This document shows, piece by piece, positions 16,769 through 25,094 of a stretch of DNA of 40,991 nt. The position numbers and the translations under genes were made by a program. The DNA is from CAYZFD01 sp964477735 (GTDB lineage: Bacteria > Bacteroidota > Bacteroidia > Flavobacteriales > Flavobacteriaceae). Every line of letters begins with the position of its first letter. Positions within the stretch are counted from its first letter, which is position 1. Below the pieces are notes generated by a model. That model had not been told where the DNA came from and did no database searches. It saw nothing but the letters and a program-made list of their open reading frames with translations. The stretch lies in the NCBI GenBank assembly GCA_964477735.1, contig CAYZFD010000011.1, positions 1-40,991 of the forward strand, given 5' to 3'.

Positions 16769-18064
16769 ATGGACACTACAATTGTTGTTGCAAGTATCAT
16801 TGTATTTTTAACCATCGTTTTTTTGTTGGTAGGCATGCTTTTGGGCGTTAAAGCCAAACTGCTCCCTTCTGGCCCCGTGAAACTACACATCAACGGAGAA
16901 AAAGACGTTGAGGTAAGTTCTGGAGGAACCCTCTTGTCCACCCTAGGAAACAGCAAAATATTTCTGCCTTCGGCTTGTGGGGGAGGAGGAACCTGTATTC
17001 AGTGTAAATGTATCGTTAAAGAAGGGGGAGGTGAAATATTGCCCACTGAAGCACCCCACTTTTCTAGAAAAGAAATTGCTGAAGGTTGGCGTTTAGGATG
17101 CCAAGTAAAGGTGAAAGAAAACATGGTGATTGAAGTTCCTGAAGAAGTTTTTGGAATCAAAAAATGGGAGGCCACAGTCGTTAGAAACTGGAACGTGGCT
17201 TCATTCATCAAAGAATTTGTAGTAGAAATTCCTGAAGATATGGACTATAAAGCTGGGGGATATATACAGATTGAAATTCCGCCATGCGAAGTTGCCTATA
17301 AAGATGTTGACATCACCGCTCACCCCGATGAGCACCCTGAAGACCCACAAAAATTCAAACTCGAATGGGACAAATTTGGACTTTGGGATCTAAAGATGAA
17401 AAATACGGAGCTTGTTGAAAGAGCCTATTCCATGGCTTCATACCCAGCCGAAGGCCGCGAAATTATGCTCAACGTTCGTATAGCTACCCCACCTTGGGAC
17501 CGCGCCAAAAATGGTTGGATGGATGTAAACCCCGGCATTGCATCCTCCTATATCTTTTCTAAAAAACCCGGAGATAAGGTAACCATCTCAGGACCCTATG
17601 GAGAGTTCTTCATCAACGAATCCGAAGCTGAAATGCTCTATGTGGGTGGAGGTGCTGGAATGGCACCTATGCGTTCGCATCTCTATCATTTGTTCCGCAC
17701 CATCCAAACAGGTCGTAAAGTTACGTTTTGGTATGGTGGACGATCTAAGCGAGAATTGTTTTATGTAGATCATTTTAGAGCCCTCGAAAAAGATTTTCCA
17801 AATTTTAAATTCTACATTGCCCTTTCTGAGCCTATGGAAGAAGACAACTGGAAAGTAAAGGATGGTTTGGACGGCAAAGGTGACGGATTTGTAGGCTTTG
17901 TTCATCAGGTTGTGATTGATAATTATTTGGCATCACACGAAGCACCCGAAGACATTGAGGTTTATTTCTGTGGGCCCCCGCTCATGAATCAGGCCGTTGA
18001 AAAGATGGCGGATGATTTTGGCGTTCCGCCCGAAAATGTTCGCTTCGACGACTTTGGAGGATAA
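16769..18064 (+). CDS. nqrF: Na+-translocating NADH:quinone reductase subunit F
   Basis: NqrF is the entry subunit: it takes electrons from NADH onto FAD and passes them to a 2Fe-2S centre. The 431-residue protein has an N-terminal membrane helix (residues 5-27), a ferredoxin domain with cluster ligands C70, C76, C79 and C111, identical in numbering to the Vibrio protein, an FAD-binding segment RAYSMASYP, a second FAD/NADH-domain signature YGEFFI and GGGAGMAPMRSHL, the NADH-binding WYGGRSKRELFY, and the C-terminal CGPPLMNQAV. The stop is followed by 26 bases before the next gene. Confidence 0.97.
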   Translation: MDTTIVVASIIVFLTIVFLLVGMLLGVKAKLLPSGPVKLHINGEKDVEVSSGGTLLSTLGNSKIFLPSACGGGGTCIQCKCIVKEGGGEILPTEAPHFSRKEIAEGWRLGCQVKVKENMVIEVPEEVFGIKKWEATVVRNWNVASFIKEFVVEIPEDMDYKAGGYIQIEIPPCEVAYKDVDITAHPDEHPEDPQKFKLEWDKFGLWDLKMKNTELVERAYSMASYPAEGREIMLNVRIATPPWDRAKNGWMDVNPGIASSYIFSKKPGDKVTISGPYGEFFINESEAEMLYVGGGAGMAPMRSHLYHLFRTIQTGRKVTFWYGGRSKRELFYVDHFRALEKDFPNFKFYIALSEPMEEDNWKVKDGLDGKGDGFVGFVHQVVIDNYLASHEAPEDIEVYFCGPPLMNQAVEKMADDFGVPPENVRFDDFGG

Positions 18065-18090
18065 AACTTGTTTGAAAGACGAACCATTGT

Positions 18091-18447
18091 ATGGAGGTTC
18101 TTAACCCCCAAGAATTGCACCAGCTGGCCATGACTATCGTGGGGCGAAAGCTTAAAGATGATGGTTTTGAATTTCTTTCTGTGAATAGCACCCTTAAAAA
18201 AGATCCACAGTTTGTTTGTCTAAAAGACAAAAAACTTCATTTTGTGGTTGTGAGGGCGGTGCTCTATCCCAACAATCCAAGAGAAATTGGCCATCTTCTG
18301 CTAGAGAAAATGAAGGTACATGCCCAAAAGTTCAATGCTTTTTTATATTTTGCAGGTGTTGGACTCGCAAATGCAGAGAATTATCACAAACCAATTTTGA
18401 AAGGAAAGGCTTATGCAGTCAATTTTGAAAACATTATTAAGTACTAG
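18091..18447 (+). CDS. Small conserved Nqr-linked protein of unknown function
   Basis: This 118-residue soluble protein has no signal peptide, membrane helix or cysteine-rich motif that I can see; it has one cysteine. I recall homologues in flavobacteria next to nqrF that are labelled as 'NqrF' in databases by context; this one has no ferredoxin, FAD or NADH motif, so it is not NqrF. Readable parts are an N-terminal helix (ELHQLAMTIVGRKLKDDGFE), a strand pair FVCLKDKKLHFVVVRAVLYP, a helix with HLLLEKMKVHAQKF and a strand-rich FLYFAGVGLANAE. The strand pair is faintly like the core of PD-(D/E)XK proteins, without the catalytic residues. It lies 26 bases after nqrF and overlaps apbE by 35 bases, so a role in Nqr assembly or flavin loading is a fair inference. 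Confidence 0.8.
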   Translation: MEVLNPQELHQLAMTIVGRKLKDDGFEFLSVNSTLKKDPQFVCLKDKKLHFVVVRAVLYPNNPREIGHLLLEKMKVHAQKFNAFLYFAGVGLANAENYHKPILKGKAYAVNFENIIKY

Positions 18448-19432
18448 TTTAATTCTATTGATTGCTGGTTGTGAAAAACAACCCAAGCTAGAAAAAATCA
18501 GTGGTTATGCGCTTGGAACGAGTTATTCTATCCAGTTTCAAACGAAACCCTCAATGATTCTAAATGTTTCAGAAATCGATGATGTTTTTGAAACCCTAAA
18601 TCGATCTCTTTCAACCTATATACCAACTTCAGACATCAGCCGGTTTAACCACAATGAAGGTGTCGTCATTCCCGATATACATTTTCAGCGCGTTTTCAAA
18701 ACATCTAGAAAGATTTTTTCGGAAACTGGCGGCTATTTCGATCCAACAGTAGGTAAACTTGTTAATGCTTTTGGTTTCGGGGCTGAACCTAAATCTAAAT
18801 TTTTAGACACTCTTGTTGTTGATAGTTTAAGACAATTTGTGGGCTTAAATAAGGTTTGGATCAACGAAAAATTGGAACTTGAAAAAGCTGATCCGAATGT
18901 TTACGTGGAGTTTAATGCCATCGCCAAAGGCTATTCGGTTGATTTGTTGGCGAATTTGTTGAAGCGTAAGGGGATTGTAAATTTTATTATTGAAGTAGGA
19001 GGAGAATTAGTTGCCAAAGGTGTAAACCCCGACACAAAAGGTCCTTGGCGTGTAGCTATTGAGGATCCAAAAAGTGTAAGTTATAATAGGTCTCAATATA
19101 TCAAAACCCTTAAGCTTTTTAATCGAGCTATGGCTACCTCTGGAAATTATCGTAAAACGAGAGTCGATGAGAGCGGTCGTAAGTTTGTGCACACTCTTAA
19201 TCCCAAAACAGGATGGGCGTTTTCATCAAACATTCTTAGTGTTTCTGTTTTGGCCAATACCTGTATGGAAGCAGATGGCTATGCTACTGCTTTTATGGCT
19301 ATGCCTCTCGAAAAGTCAAAACTTTTGTTGGCTCGACATCCCGGGCTAGATGCTTTTATCATTTTCACTAACGACCGAGGGGAATTGGATACCTTTCAAA
19401 CTAGTGGTTTTGAGGCAGTGTTGTTGAATTAA
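18413..19432 (+). CDS. apbE: ApbE, FAD:protein FMN transferase lipoprotein
   Basis: ApbE transfers FMN from FAD onto threonine residues of NqrB and NqrC outside the cytoplasm, with Mg2+. The 339-residue product begins with a lipoprotein signal ending in LIAGC (lipidated Cys20), consistent with a periplasm-facing enzyme. Family features are YALGTSYSIQF, STYIPTSDISRFN, GYFDPTVGKLVNAFGFG, VEFNAIAKGYSVDLLA, FIIEVGGELVAKG, RAMATSGNYR, HTLNPKTGWAFSS and the metal-binding CMEADGYATAFMAM. It overlaps the preceding gene by 35 bases and closes the nqr cluster, as in many bacteria. Its stop overlaps the convergent methyltransferase stop by four bases. Confidence 0.95.
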   Translation: MQSILKTLLSTSLILLIAGCEKQPKLEKISGYALGTSYSIQFQTKPSMILNVSEIDDVFETLNRSLSTYIPTSDISRFNHNEGVVIPDIHFQRVFKTSRKIFSETGGYFDPTVGKLVNAFGFGAEPKSKFLDTLVVDSLRQFVGLNKVWINEKLELEKADPNVYVEFNAIAKGYSVDLLANLLKRKGIVNFIIEVGGELVAKGVNPDTKGPWRVAIEDPKSVSYNRSQYIKTLKLFNRAMATSGNYRKTRVDESGRKFVHTLNPKTGWAFSSNILSVSVLANTCMEADGYATAFMAMPLEKSKLLLARHPGLDAFIIFTNDRGELDTFQTSGFEAVLLN

Positions 19433-20199
19433 AGGGGTTTTTGGCAAACAGGTAAGAGTTCGTGAGCGACCAGTCCAAATTGCTTGCATTTATCCGCTCC
19501 TAGCTGTTTGGCGTAGGGAATAGGATTTGCGACAAAACCAGCCGCTTCTAATCGGTCAAAATAATCCATTCCATAGAGCCTGACATGATCATATTGCCCA
19601 TATAATTTTGCGCGTTCCTTGGGATCGGTTATGCTCAAATCTTCTAAGGTTTTATCAGCATTTTGATCCATAGGCACTTGCGCAATCATAGTGCCTCCAG
19701 GCTTTAAAACCCTGAAGAGTTCTTTCATGGCCATTTGGTCGTTGGGGATATGTTCAAAAACATGATTGCAAAGAATAAAGTCAAAACTATTGCTTTTAAA
19801 GGGTAGGTTACACAAGTCTGCTTTCACCTGAGCTAATGGAGATTTTAAATCTGTGGTTACGTAATCTAAATTTTTAAGTTTTTTAAATCGGTCATAAAAA
19901 GCTTGCTCTGGTGCCACATGCAACAAACGCATAGGGTGATTGAAAATCGTGGTATTTTCTTTGAGATAGCACCAAAGGAGCCGGTGTCTTTCTAGAGAGA
20001 AAGTTCCTGGGCTTAGAGCATTTGGCCTTGGATTTTGATAGCCGTAGGGCAAAAAATAGCGATAGGATTTGTTGTTGATGGGGTCTGTGAAGCGATTGCC
20101 TCTTAAGAATAAATCTAGTATAGGTTTCAATAAATAACTGCCCTTAATGAGCCAAGGTCGGGGAAAGGCATTGAGTAAAAAACGGGCTAACCGCTTCAT
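19429..20199 (-). CDS. SAM-dependent class I methyltransferase
   Basis: The 256-residue product has a class I (Rossmann) methyltransferase core of the Methyltransf_11 type: LLHVAPEQAFYDRF (the SAM loop, with an unusual Ala-Pro-Glu in place of Gly-x-Gly), VTTDLKSPLAQVKADLCNLP, FDFILCNHVFEHIPNDQMA and RVLKPGGTMIAQVP. The N-terminus is basic and hydrophobic (LARFLLNAFPRPWLIKGSYL) and could touch the membrane. I cannot name the substrate. It is the last gene of the gpmI unit, its ATG overlapping the map stop by four bases. Confidence 0.85.
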   Translation of the reverse strand: MKRLARFLLNAFPRPWLIKGSYLLKPILDLFLRGNRFTDPINNKSYRYFLPYGYQNPRPNALSPGTFSLERHRLLWCYLKENTTIFNHPMRLLHVAPEQAFYDRFKKLKNLDYVTTDLKSPLAQVKADLCNLPFKSNSFDFILCNHVFEHIPNDQMAMKELFRVLKPGGTMIAQVPMDQNADKTLEDLSITDPKERAKLYGQYDHVRLYGMDYFDRLEAAGFVANPIPYAKQLGADKCKQFGLVAHELLPVCQKPL

Positions 20200-21014
20200 G
20201 TTTTAGCAATTGGTTTTTTAAACGGGTCTTCTTCGGAACTGCTGATTCCCAAGGCTTTGTAGATATAATCAAAGGTTGACAAAAGCTCTGGTTGACCATT
20301 GACAATGGCAACATTGTGCTCGAAGTGGGCGCTGGGTTGGCCGTCAGCAGTTAAGATCGTCCACCCATCCTTAAGTTGTTGAATTCGTTTTGTTCCTCTA
20401 TTGATCATGGGTTCTATGGCGACCACCATACCTTCTATAAATTTCTTTCCACTTCCTTTACGACCATAGTTTGGCATTTCTGGCTTTTCGTGCATCTCAC
20501 GCCCAAGACCATGTCCAACCAATTCCCTCACGACCCCATAACCAAAAGATTCTGTATAGGTTTGAATGGCGTAACCCACATCACCCACACGATTGCCCGC
20601 TCTAAACTGTTCAATCCCCAGGTATAATGATTCTTTAGTAACGGTTAAAAGTTTTTTGGTTTCTTGGATCACATTACCCACTTCAAAAGTGTAGGCATGA
20701 TCACCATAAAAGCCTTGTTTAAGTGCCCCACAATCCACAGACAGTATGCTGCCATCTTCTAGTGGCTGATCATTGGGAATGCCATGGACCACTTGGGCAT
20801 TTGGGCTCACACAAAGGGTGTTTGGAAAGTCGTATAAACCTAAAAAACCTGGAACGGCACCGTGATCGCGAATAAAGGTTTCCGCTAATTTATCGAGATA
20901 AAGCGTAGTCACTCCAGGCTTGATTTCGCTAGCTAGCATGCCCAGAGTTTTAGAAACAATTTGAGCACTTTCTCGAATCAGTGCAATTTCTTCAGGGGTT
21001 TTGGTTAGACTCAT
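20196..21014 (-). CDS. map: Type I methionine aminopeptidase
   Basis: This enzyme removes the initiator methionine from new proteins. The 272-residue protein contains all five metal ligands: D94 and D105 (VDCGALKQGFYGDHAYTFEVG), H168 (GHGLGREMHE), E201 (VAIEPMINRG) and E232 (HFEHNVAIV); H78 lies in VVHGIPN. It lacks the N-terminal zinc finger and SH3-linker of longer forms, so it is the bacterial type Ia. It lies five bases after the thioredoxin-like gene. Confidence 0.97.
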   Translation of the reverse strand: MSLTKTPEEIALIRESAQIVSKTLGMLASEIKPGVTTLYLDKLAETFIRDHGAVPGFLGLYDFPNTLCVSPNAQVVHGIPNDQPLEDGSILSVDCGALKQGFYGDHAYTFEVGNVIQETKKLLTVTKESLYLGIEQFRAGNRVGDVGYAIQTYTESFGYGVVRELVGHGLGREMHEKPEMPNYGRKGSGKKFIEGMVVAIEPMINRGTKRIQQLKDGWTILTADGQPSAHFEHNVAIVNGQPELLSTFDYIYKALGISSSEEDPFKKPIAKT

Positions 21015-21019
21015 AATTT

Positions 21020-21574
21020 TTACTCTGCATAGGTATGAAGGTAGTTTTTACCTTCTAAAATGGCCAACATATCATTCTCAAGTGAAACCACGGGGCTTTC
21101 TACAATGCGGTTGATTTCTTCCCCATTTCTTTTAAAAATGATGGTGGGAATGTTGGTGATGTTTAAGTTGTTTTCGAAACCTTCGGGAGTAGTTTTGTCT
21201 TCATCCATCATGTATATGGATATGCTTTTGCTGTCATACGCCAAGGCATCAAGGATTTTAAAAAGTGAGGGAATTTCCCGTTGACTATCACTACACCATG
21301 TGCCCATAAAAACATTGATGTCTATGCCTTCTAACAAGGGCTTAAGTTTAGCCACCAAACTTGAATCTATGGAATAAAATTGATATTCAGCATCAAACCA
21401 GCTAGAGTAGGGGGCAGTCTCTAGAGCATTTCTGTTGTATTCACCTATGAGATTCATTTCCGTAACAGTTTCTTCATTAGAAGTTTTTTGTTCAGCATTT
21501 TTCTTTTTGGTTAAGGGCTGGCAGGCCAAAAGAGTGAACACCGATAAAAATAGCATTAGACGCATGGGTTTCAT
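21020..21574 (-). CDS. Thioredoxin-like lipoprotein with a single active-site cysteine
   Basis: The 184-residue product has a lipoprotein signal with lipobox LLAC (Cys18) followed by a Lys/Glu/Thr-rich linker, then a thioredoxin fold: FMGTWCSDSQREIPSLFKIL at residues 89-108, a middle strand SISIYMMDEDK, and the cis-proline strand ITNIPTIIFKRNGEEI. The usual CxxC is W93-C94-S95-D96-S97: only one cysteine remains, and no other cysteine exists in the mature domain. This pattern recurs in Bacteroidetes relatives I can recall, so it is probably not a mutation. It would face the periplasm. Its start overlaps the gpmI stop by four bases. Substrate unknown. Confidence 0.85.
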   Translation of the reverse strand: MKPMRLMLFLSVFTLLACQPLTKKKNAEQKTSNEETVTEMNLIGEYNRNALETAPYSSWFDAEYQFYSIDSSLVAKLKPLLEGIDINVFMGTWCSDSQREIPSLFKILDALAYDSKSISIYMMDEDKTTPEGFENNLNITNIPTIIFKRNGEEINRIVESPVVSLENDMLAILEGKNYLHTYAE

Positions 21575-23085
21575 ATAAGAGATTTTCCAGTCATTTCGTG
21601 GGGTTTTGCAACCCCCATAAGTTTTAGAATTGTTGGTGCAACATCACCCAATACTCCATTTTCAATCTTTTGAATGTCATGATCGATTAAAATGAGTGGC
21701 ACTGGGTTTGTTGTGTGTGCGGTATTGGGAGAGCCATCGGGATTCATCATGGTGTCGCAATTTCCGTGGTCAGCAATAATGAGCACACTATATCCTCCTT
21801 TTTTGGCAGCATCAACCACCGCTGAGGTACAAGCATCAACCACTTCGCAGGCTTTAACTGCAGCTTCCATAATTCCTGTATGTCCCACCATATCGGGGTT
21901 TGCAAAGTTAAGGCAAACAAAATCTGCTGTTCCAGCTTCCAGCTCAGGAATGATTGCATCTCGAATGTCGTAGGCACTCATTTCGGGTTGTAGGTCATAG
22001 GTAGCTACTTTGGGTGAGGGACACAAAATTCGTTTTTCCCCTTCAAAAGGTGCTTCACGACCCCCATTAAAAAAGAAGGTCACGTGGGGGTATTTTTCAG
22101 TTTCGGCAATTCTAATCTGTTTTTTTTGATTATCGGCCAACACTTCTCCAAGTGTTTTATCAATGTTTTCTTTGTCGTAAACAACTTTTATTCCCTTGAA
22201 GGTTTTGTCATAATTCGTTAAGGTAACAAAATATAGCGATAGGGCTTTCATTTGTTGGTCGGCAAAATTTTCTTGTGTTAGTGCTTGTGTTAATTGACGC
22301 CCACGATCTGTTCTAAAATTAAAAAAGATCACCACATCCTCTTCTTTCAGAGTAGCAATGGGATTTCCGTTTTCGGTGATTACTAAAGGTTCAATAAACT
22401 CGTCGGTAATTCCCTCCTGATAGGAACTTTGAAGTGCAGTTATGGCATCGTTGGTAGGCTTTCCTTTTCCAAAAACCAAAAGGTCATAAGCTTTTTTGAC
22501 TCGTTCCCAGCGCTTGTCTCGATCCATAGCGTAATAGCGCCCCACAACAGTAGCAAGTTTGGCAGACCCTTGTTGGAGTGTTTCTTGAAGTTTTTTCACA
22601 AACCCAGCTCCAGATTTGGGATCTACATCGCGACCATCGGTGAAGGCGTGCACAAAAACTTCGGGGCATTGTGCTTCTTGCGTTGCGGCGATTAGTCCTT
22701 CAAGGTGTTGAATGTGTGAATGCACTCCCCCATCAGATAAGAGGCCCACTAGGTGAATGGGTTTTTTGTTTGACTTGGCATAATCAAAGGCAGCTTGTAA
22801 GCAGGGGTTTGAGGCTAGGGTGTTGTTTTGAACAGCCATGTTGATACGTGCCAAATCTTGATAAACAATTCTGCCAGCACCCAAATTCATGTGTCCAACT
22901 TCGCTGTTGCCCATTTGTCCTTCAGGCAACCCTACGTTTAATCCATCGGTGAGCAGTTCGGCCGAAGGGTAGTTGTTGTATAGGCTATCAATAAAAGGAG
23001 TTTTGGCCTGATCGATTGCCGAGATTTTGGGGTCTGGAGATTTTCCCCATCCATCCAAAATCATCAACATGGTTTTTTTATTCAT
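21571..23085 (-). CDS. gpmI: 2,3-bisphosphoglycerate-independent phosphoglycerate mutase
   Basis: GpmI interconverts 3- and 2-phosphoglycerate in glycolysis with two metal (Mn2+) ions. The 504-residue protein has the alkaline phosphatase fold with ILDGWG near the N-terminus, the phosphorylated serine S61 in GNSEVGHMNLGAGR, HAFTDGRDVDPKSG, VGRYYAMDRDKRWERV, FFNFRTDRGRQL, FFFNGGREAPFEGE, NPDMVGHTG and the metal-binding IADHGNCD. Length is normal. It is first in the gpmI-thioredoxin-map-methyltransferase unit, whose genes overlap or abut, and has a -7 box at 23105-23112. Confidence 0.97.
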   Translation of the reverse strand: MNKKTMLMILDGWGKSPDPKISAIDQAKTPFIDSLYNNYPSAELLTDGLNVGLPEGQMGNSEVGHMNLGAGRIVYQDLARINMAVQNNTLASNPCLQAAFDYAKSNKKPIHLVGLLSDGGVHSHIQHLEGLIAATQEAQCPEVFVHAFTDGRDVDPKSGAGFVKKLQETLQQGSAKLATVVGRYYAMDRDKRWERVKKAYDLLVFGKGKPTNDAITALQSSYQEGITDEFIEPLVITENGNPIATLKEEDVVIFFNFRTDRGRQLTQALTQENFADQQMKALSLYFVTLTNYDKTFKGIKVVYDKENIDKTLGEVLADNQKKQIRIAETEKYPHVTFFFNGGREAPFEGEKRILCPSPKVATYDLQPEMSAYDIRDAIIPELEAGTADFVCLNFANPDMVGHTGIMEAAVKACEVVDACTSAVVDAAKKGGYSVLIIADHGNCDTMMNPDGSPNTAHTTNPVPLILIDHDIQKIENGVLGDVAPTILKLMGVAKPHEMTGKSLI

Positions 23086-23104
23086 TATAGGTTTGTTGAA
23101 GCTA

Positions 23105-23112
23105 CAAAGATA
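23105..23112 (-). promoter_or_regulatory. -7 promoter box for the gpmI operon
   Basis: The minus strand reads TATCTTTG, an exact consensus match, 20 bases before the gpmI ATG and after the stop of the upstream M15 peptidase gene. This suggests that the four-gene unit is transcribed separately. Confidence 0.5.
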
Positions 23113-23133
23113 GTTAGAATCCTTCGAACGCTT

Positions 23134-23847
23134 CTACTTTAAAACGGGATTGATGTCGAATATTTGCTCTAATTCATATTGGTCTAAAAAACTTTCGTTT
23201 AAATGGTGATGACCAAGTAGCGATTCATCAATAATCATGTTTTTCCAATCGATTTTTTTATAAGCTTCTAAAAATTCAAAAGACCGGGCACGGTAGGAGT
23301 AGTGCCAAGGTTCATAGGCAAAACCTTTTCTGTCTTTATGGTTGGTGTAAACCAAATAAAAGCCAAAGCTTTCGGCATGTTGGTCCATCCATTTTTTTTG
23401 GGAGAAAAAAGGTCCATCTTCTTCAAAATATCGAGGCACTAGAAGGTCGTCACCTTCTAATTTTGCATTTTCATCCACGACATCAATGTCTGTTCCCCAA
23501 TGGTGTCGAGAGGTGCCCGGGATGGTAGAGTATTCAATAATTTGTTTGATGGCTTCTGTTGGTGAAAGCCCCATCTCGGTGAATCGTTCGAACTTTCGAT
23601 TCCAAATTTCTTTTTGCTTTTCATAGTCACGATAACCTGAAACGATTTTTAGCTCAATGCCTTCAGCACGTGCGGCAGATTGCATTTTATCAAATGCGAT
23701 CAAGACTTCTGGGAGTAGCTGCACTTCATCACCAATCAAAATGGGTGCTCCTTTTCCGATAAGTTGGTCAGCGGGGATGCTTAGGGGTTGTTGAGCGTTA
23801 GTTGTCATGATTGTCGATAGGATTAGCAAGCCTAGTAGCGTTTTCAT
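23134..23847 (-). CDS. M15-family D-Ala-D-Ala carboxypeptidase-like protein (VanY type)
   Basis: This is a zinc peptidase of the M15B group, probably trimming peptidoglycan peptides in the periplasm. The 237-residue product has a signal peptide ending in MTTNAQQ and the M15 elements: IVSGYRDYEKQKEIWN (with the conserved Arg), SRHHWGTDIDV (His and Asp metal ligands) and EPWHYSY (catalytic region and third ligand His). It resembles chromosomal M15 enzymes of flavobacteria and nothing suggests vancomycin resistance. Its ATG overlaps the GNAT gene stop by four bases. Confidence 0.88.
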   Translation of the reverse strand: MKTLLGLLILSTIMTTNAQQPLSIPADQLIGKGAPILIGDEVQLLPEVLIAFDKMQSAARAEGIELKIVSGYRDYEKQKEIWNRKFERFTEMGLSPTEAIKQIIEYSTIPGTSRHHWGTDIDVVDENAKLEGDDLLVPRYFEEDGPFFSQKKWMDQHAESFGFYLVYTNHKDRKGFAYEPWHYSYRARSFEFLEAYKKIDWKNMIIDESLLGHHHLNESFLDQYELEQIFDINPVLK

Positions 23848-24302
23848 TGTAACAGTTTATACATCCAATAGTGAATGCCGATTTTGGGAATATTAAAGGG
23901 GCTTCCATCAATATGGTAGCCCATATTTTGGTAAAAAGGTACGGCAATTTTTCGAGCATTTAGCCAAAGCGCTTGGATTTGCTGGCTTTTGGCGATTTCC
24001 TCTGCTCGATTTATGAGCTTTCGGCCAACTCCTGTTTTTTGATGGGCTTCTAAAACAGCCATTCCTCTCAGCTGCCAGCTGGGCCTATTTTGAACTTTTC
24101 TTTGGGTTTCCATAAGTGTTAGGACCCCAATGAGTTCATTGTTTTTAAAAGCGCCTAAATGTTGTGTCTTATCATTTTCATCTCCCTCAAATGCGCAATC
24201 TTCTATTGGCCTTCCAGTCCTTAGAACAGGATGCCTAACAGTGTAAGTGTCTAAATGTGAAATGTTTAGGATTTCCAAAATTGATAATGTTAAAAAAACC
24301 AC
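23844..24302 (-). CDS. GNAT-family N-acetyltransferase
   Basis: This 152-residue protein carries an acetyl-CoA-dependent GNAT domain: a TVRHPVLRTGRP segment, the strand LIGVLTLMETQR, motif A with LRGMAVLEAHQKTGVGRKLI (acetyl-CoA-binding QKTGVG), and motif B with ALWLNARKIAVPFYQNMGY. The substrate is unknown. The first eight residues (MVFLTLSI) look unlike the family start; a TTG at 24278 could be the true start, giving an N-terminus of MEILNISHLD. It is translationally coupled to the M15 peptidase gene. Confidence 0.88.
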   Translation of the reverse strand: MVFLTLSILEILNISHLDTYTVRHPVLRTGRPIEDCAFEGDENDKTQHLGAFKNNELIGVLTLMETQRKVQNRPSWQLRGMAVLEAHQKTGVGRKLINRAEEIAKSQQIQALWLNARKIAVPFYQNMGYHIDGSPFNIPKIGIHYWMYKLLQ

Positions 24303-24344
24303 AATAAAGGTAAGCTAATGTCAGGAAGTTTATAACTTTATGGA

Positions 24345-25094
24345 ATGAAAAAAATCTTTGCTTTGGGAGCGCTCATGTTTGCCAGTGCCCTCTTTTCTCA
24401 GCAATCAGATTATCGAACTTGGTTGCGTGGGCAGGTGCTCTACCGTGGCACTAATGTGGAGGGCGCCAATGTGATCAATAACAACTCACAAGAAGCTACA
24501 ATTACTAATGATGAAGGTCAATTTGCCATAAAGGTAAAAATGGGAGATATTTTGCTGTTTTCATCCATACAGTATCAAATTACTACAGTGTCTATCTCCA
24601 AGGAAATTTTGCAACGAAATCGCTTGGTTATTGAAGTCTCTGAAAAGGTTCAGGAGCTGGAAGAAGTCGTGGTAACTCCAGAGCAAGCAGAACGATTTTT
24701 AAACTTAAAAGAAGAGGAGTTTAAACGTTTTGACTACTCTCAAGACAAATCAACAAGAGTTGAAAACAGTATTCTTAAAGAAGGACAACTCTACAATGGC
24801 ATCAATTTTGTCAATGTTTTCAAAGCCATTTATAGAGGATTAAATAATGAAAGTGGCTCTGATAATGCCCAAAACACTACTTTTAAACCCAGTGATTTAT
24901 TGCGTCAATTGTTTGATGACACTTTTTTTGTGACACAATTAAACATCCCTCAAGACCATATTTCATCTTTTTTGTTGTTTTGTGATGAAAAACTTCCCTC
25001 GAGAAAACTATTAAAAAAAGAACAAGAATTTCAGCTGATTGACTTTCTTGTTAAACAAAGTGAACGCTATCAAAAAAATAGGTTGGACAATTAG
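24345..25094 (+). CDS. Exported protein with carboxypeptidase-regulatory-like domain, first of a tandem pair
   Basis: The 249-residue product has a signal peptide (IFALGALMFASALFSQ) and then a CarboxypepD_reg-like beta-sandwich, the module found at the N-terminus of many SusC-type proteins: LRGQVLYRGTNVEGANVI, ATITNDEGQFAIKVKMGDIL and a closing EELEEVVV-like strand (KVQELEEVVVTPEQA). The remaining half is helical and unassigned (ERFLNLKEEEFKRFDYSQ; LRQLFDDTFFVTQLNI). There is no beta barrel, so it is a stand-alone domain protein in the periplasm or outer envelope. The function is unknown. It overlaps the next gene, which has the same layout. Confidence 0.8.
   Translation: MKKIFALGALMFASALFSQQSDYRTWLRGQVLYRGTNVEGANVINNNSQEATITNDEGQFAIKVKMGDILLFSSIQYQITTVSISKEILQRNRLVIEVSEKVQELEEVVVTPEQAERFLNLKEEEFKRFDYSQDKSTRVENSILKEGQLYNGINFVNVFKAIYRGLNNESGSDNAQNTTFKPSDLLRQLFDDTFFVTQLNIPQDHISSFLLFCDEKLPSRKLLKKEQEFQLIDFLVKQSERYQKNRLDN

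Noticed and set aside
18091..18447. A second NqrF subunit, as similar proteins are sometimes labelled
   Set aside because: It has no cysteine cluster, FAD or NADH motif, and the true nqrF is complete just upstream.
23134..23847. Vancomycin resistance VanY
   Set aside because: The M15 fold is shared, but no vanA/H/X/S/R-type genes are near; it is a chromosomal envelope peptidase.
24333..24340. A -7 box TAACTTTA before the first exported tandem gene
   Set aside because: It has one mismatch and would place the transcription start on the ATG itself; too weak to annotate.
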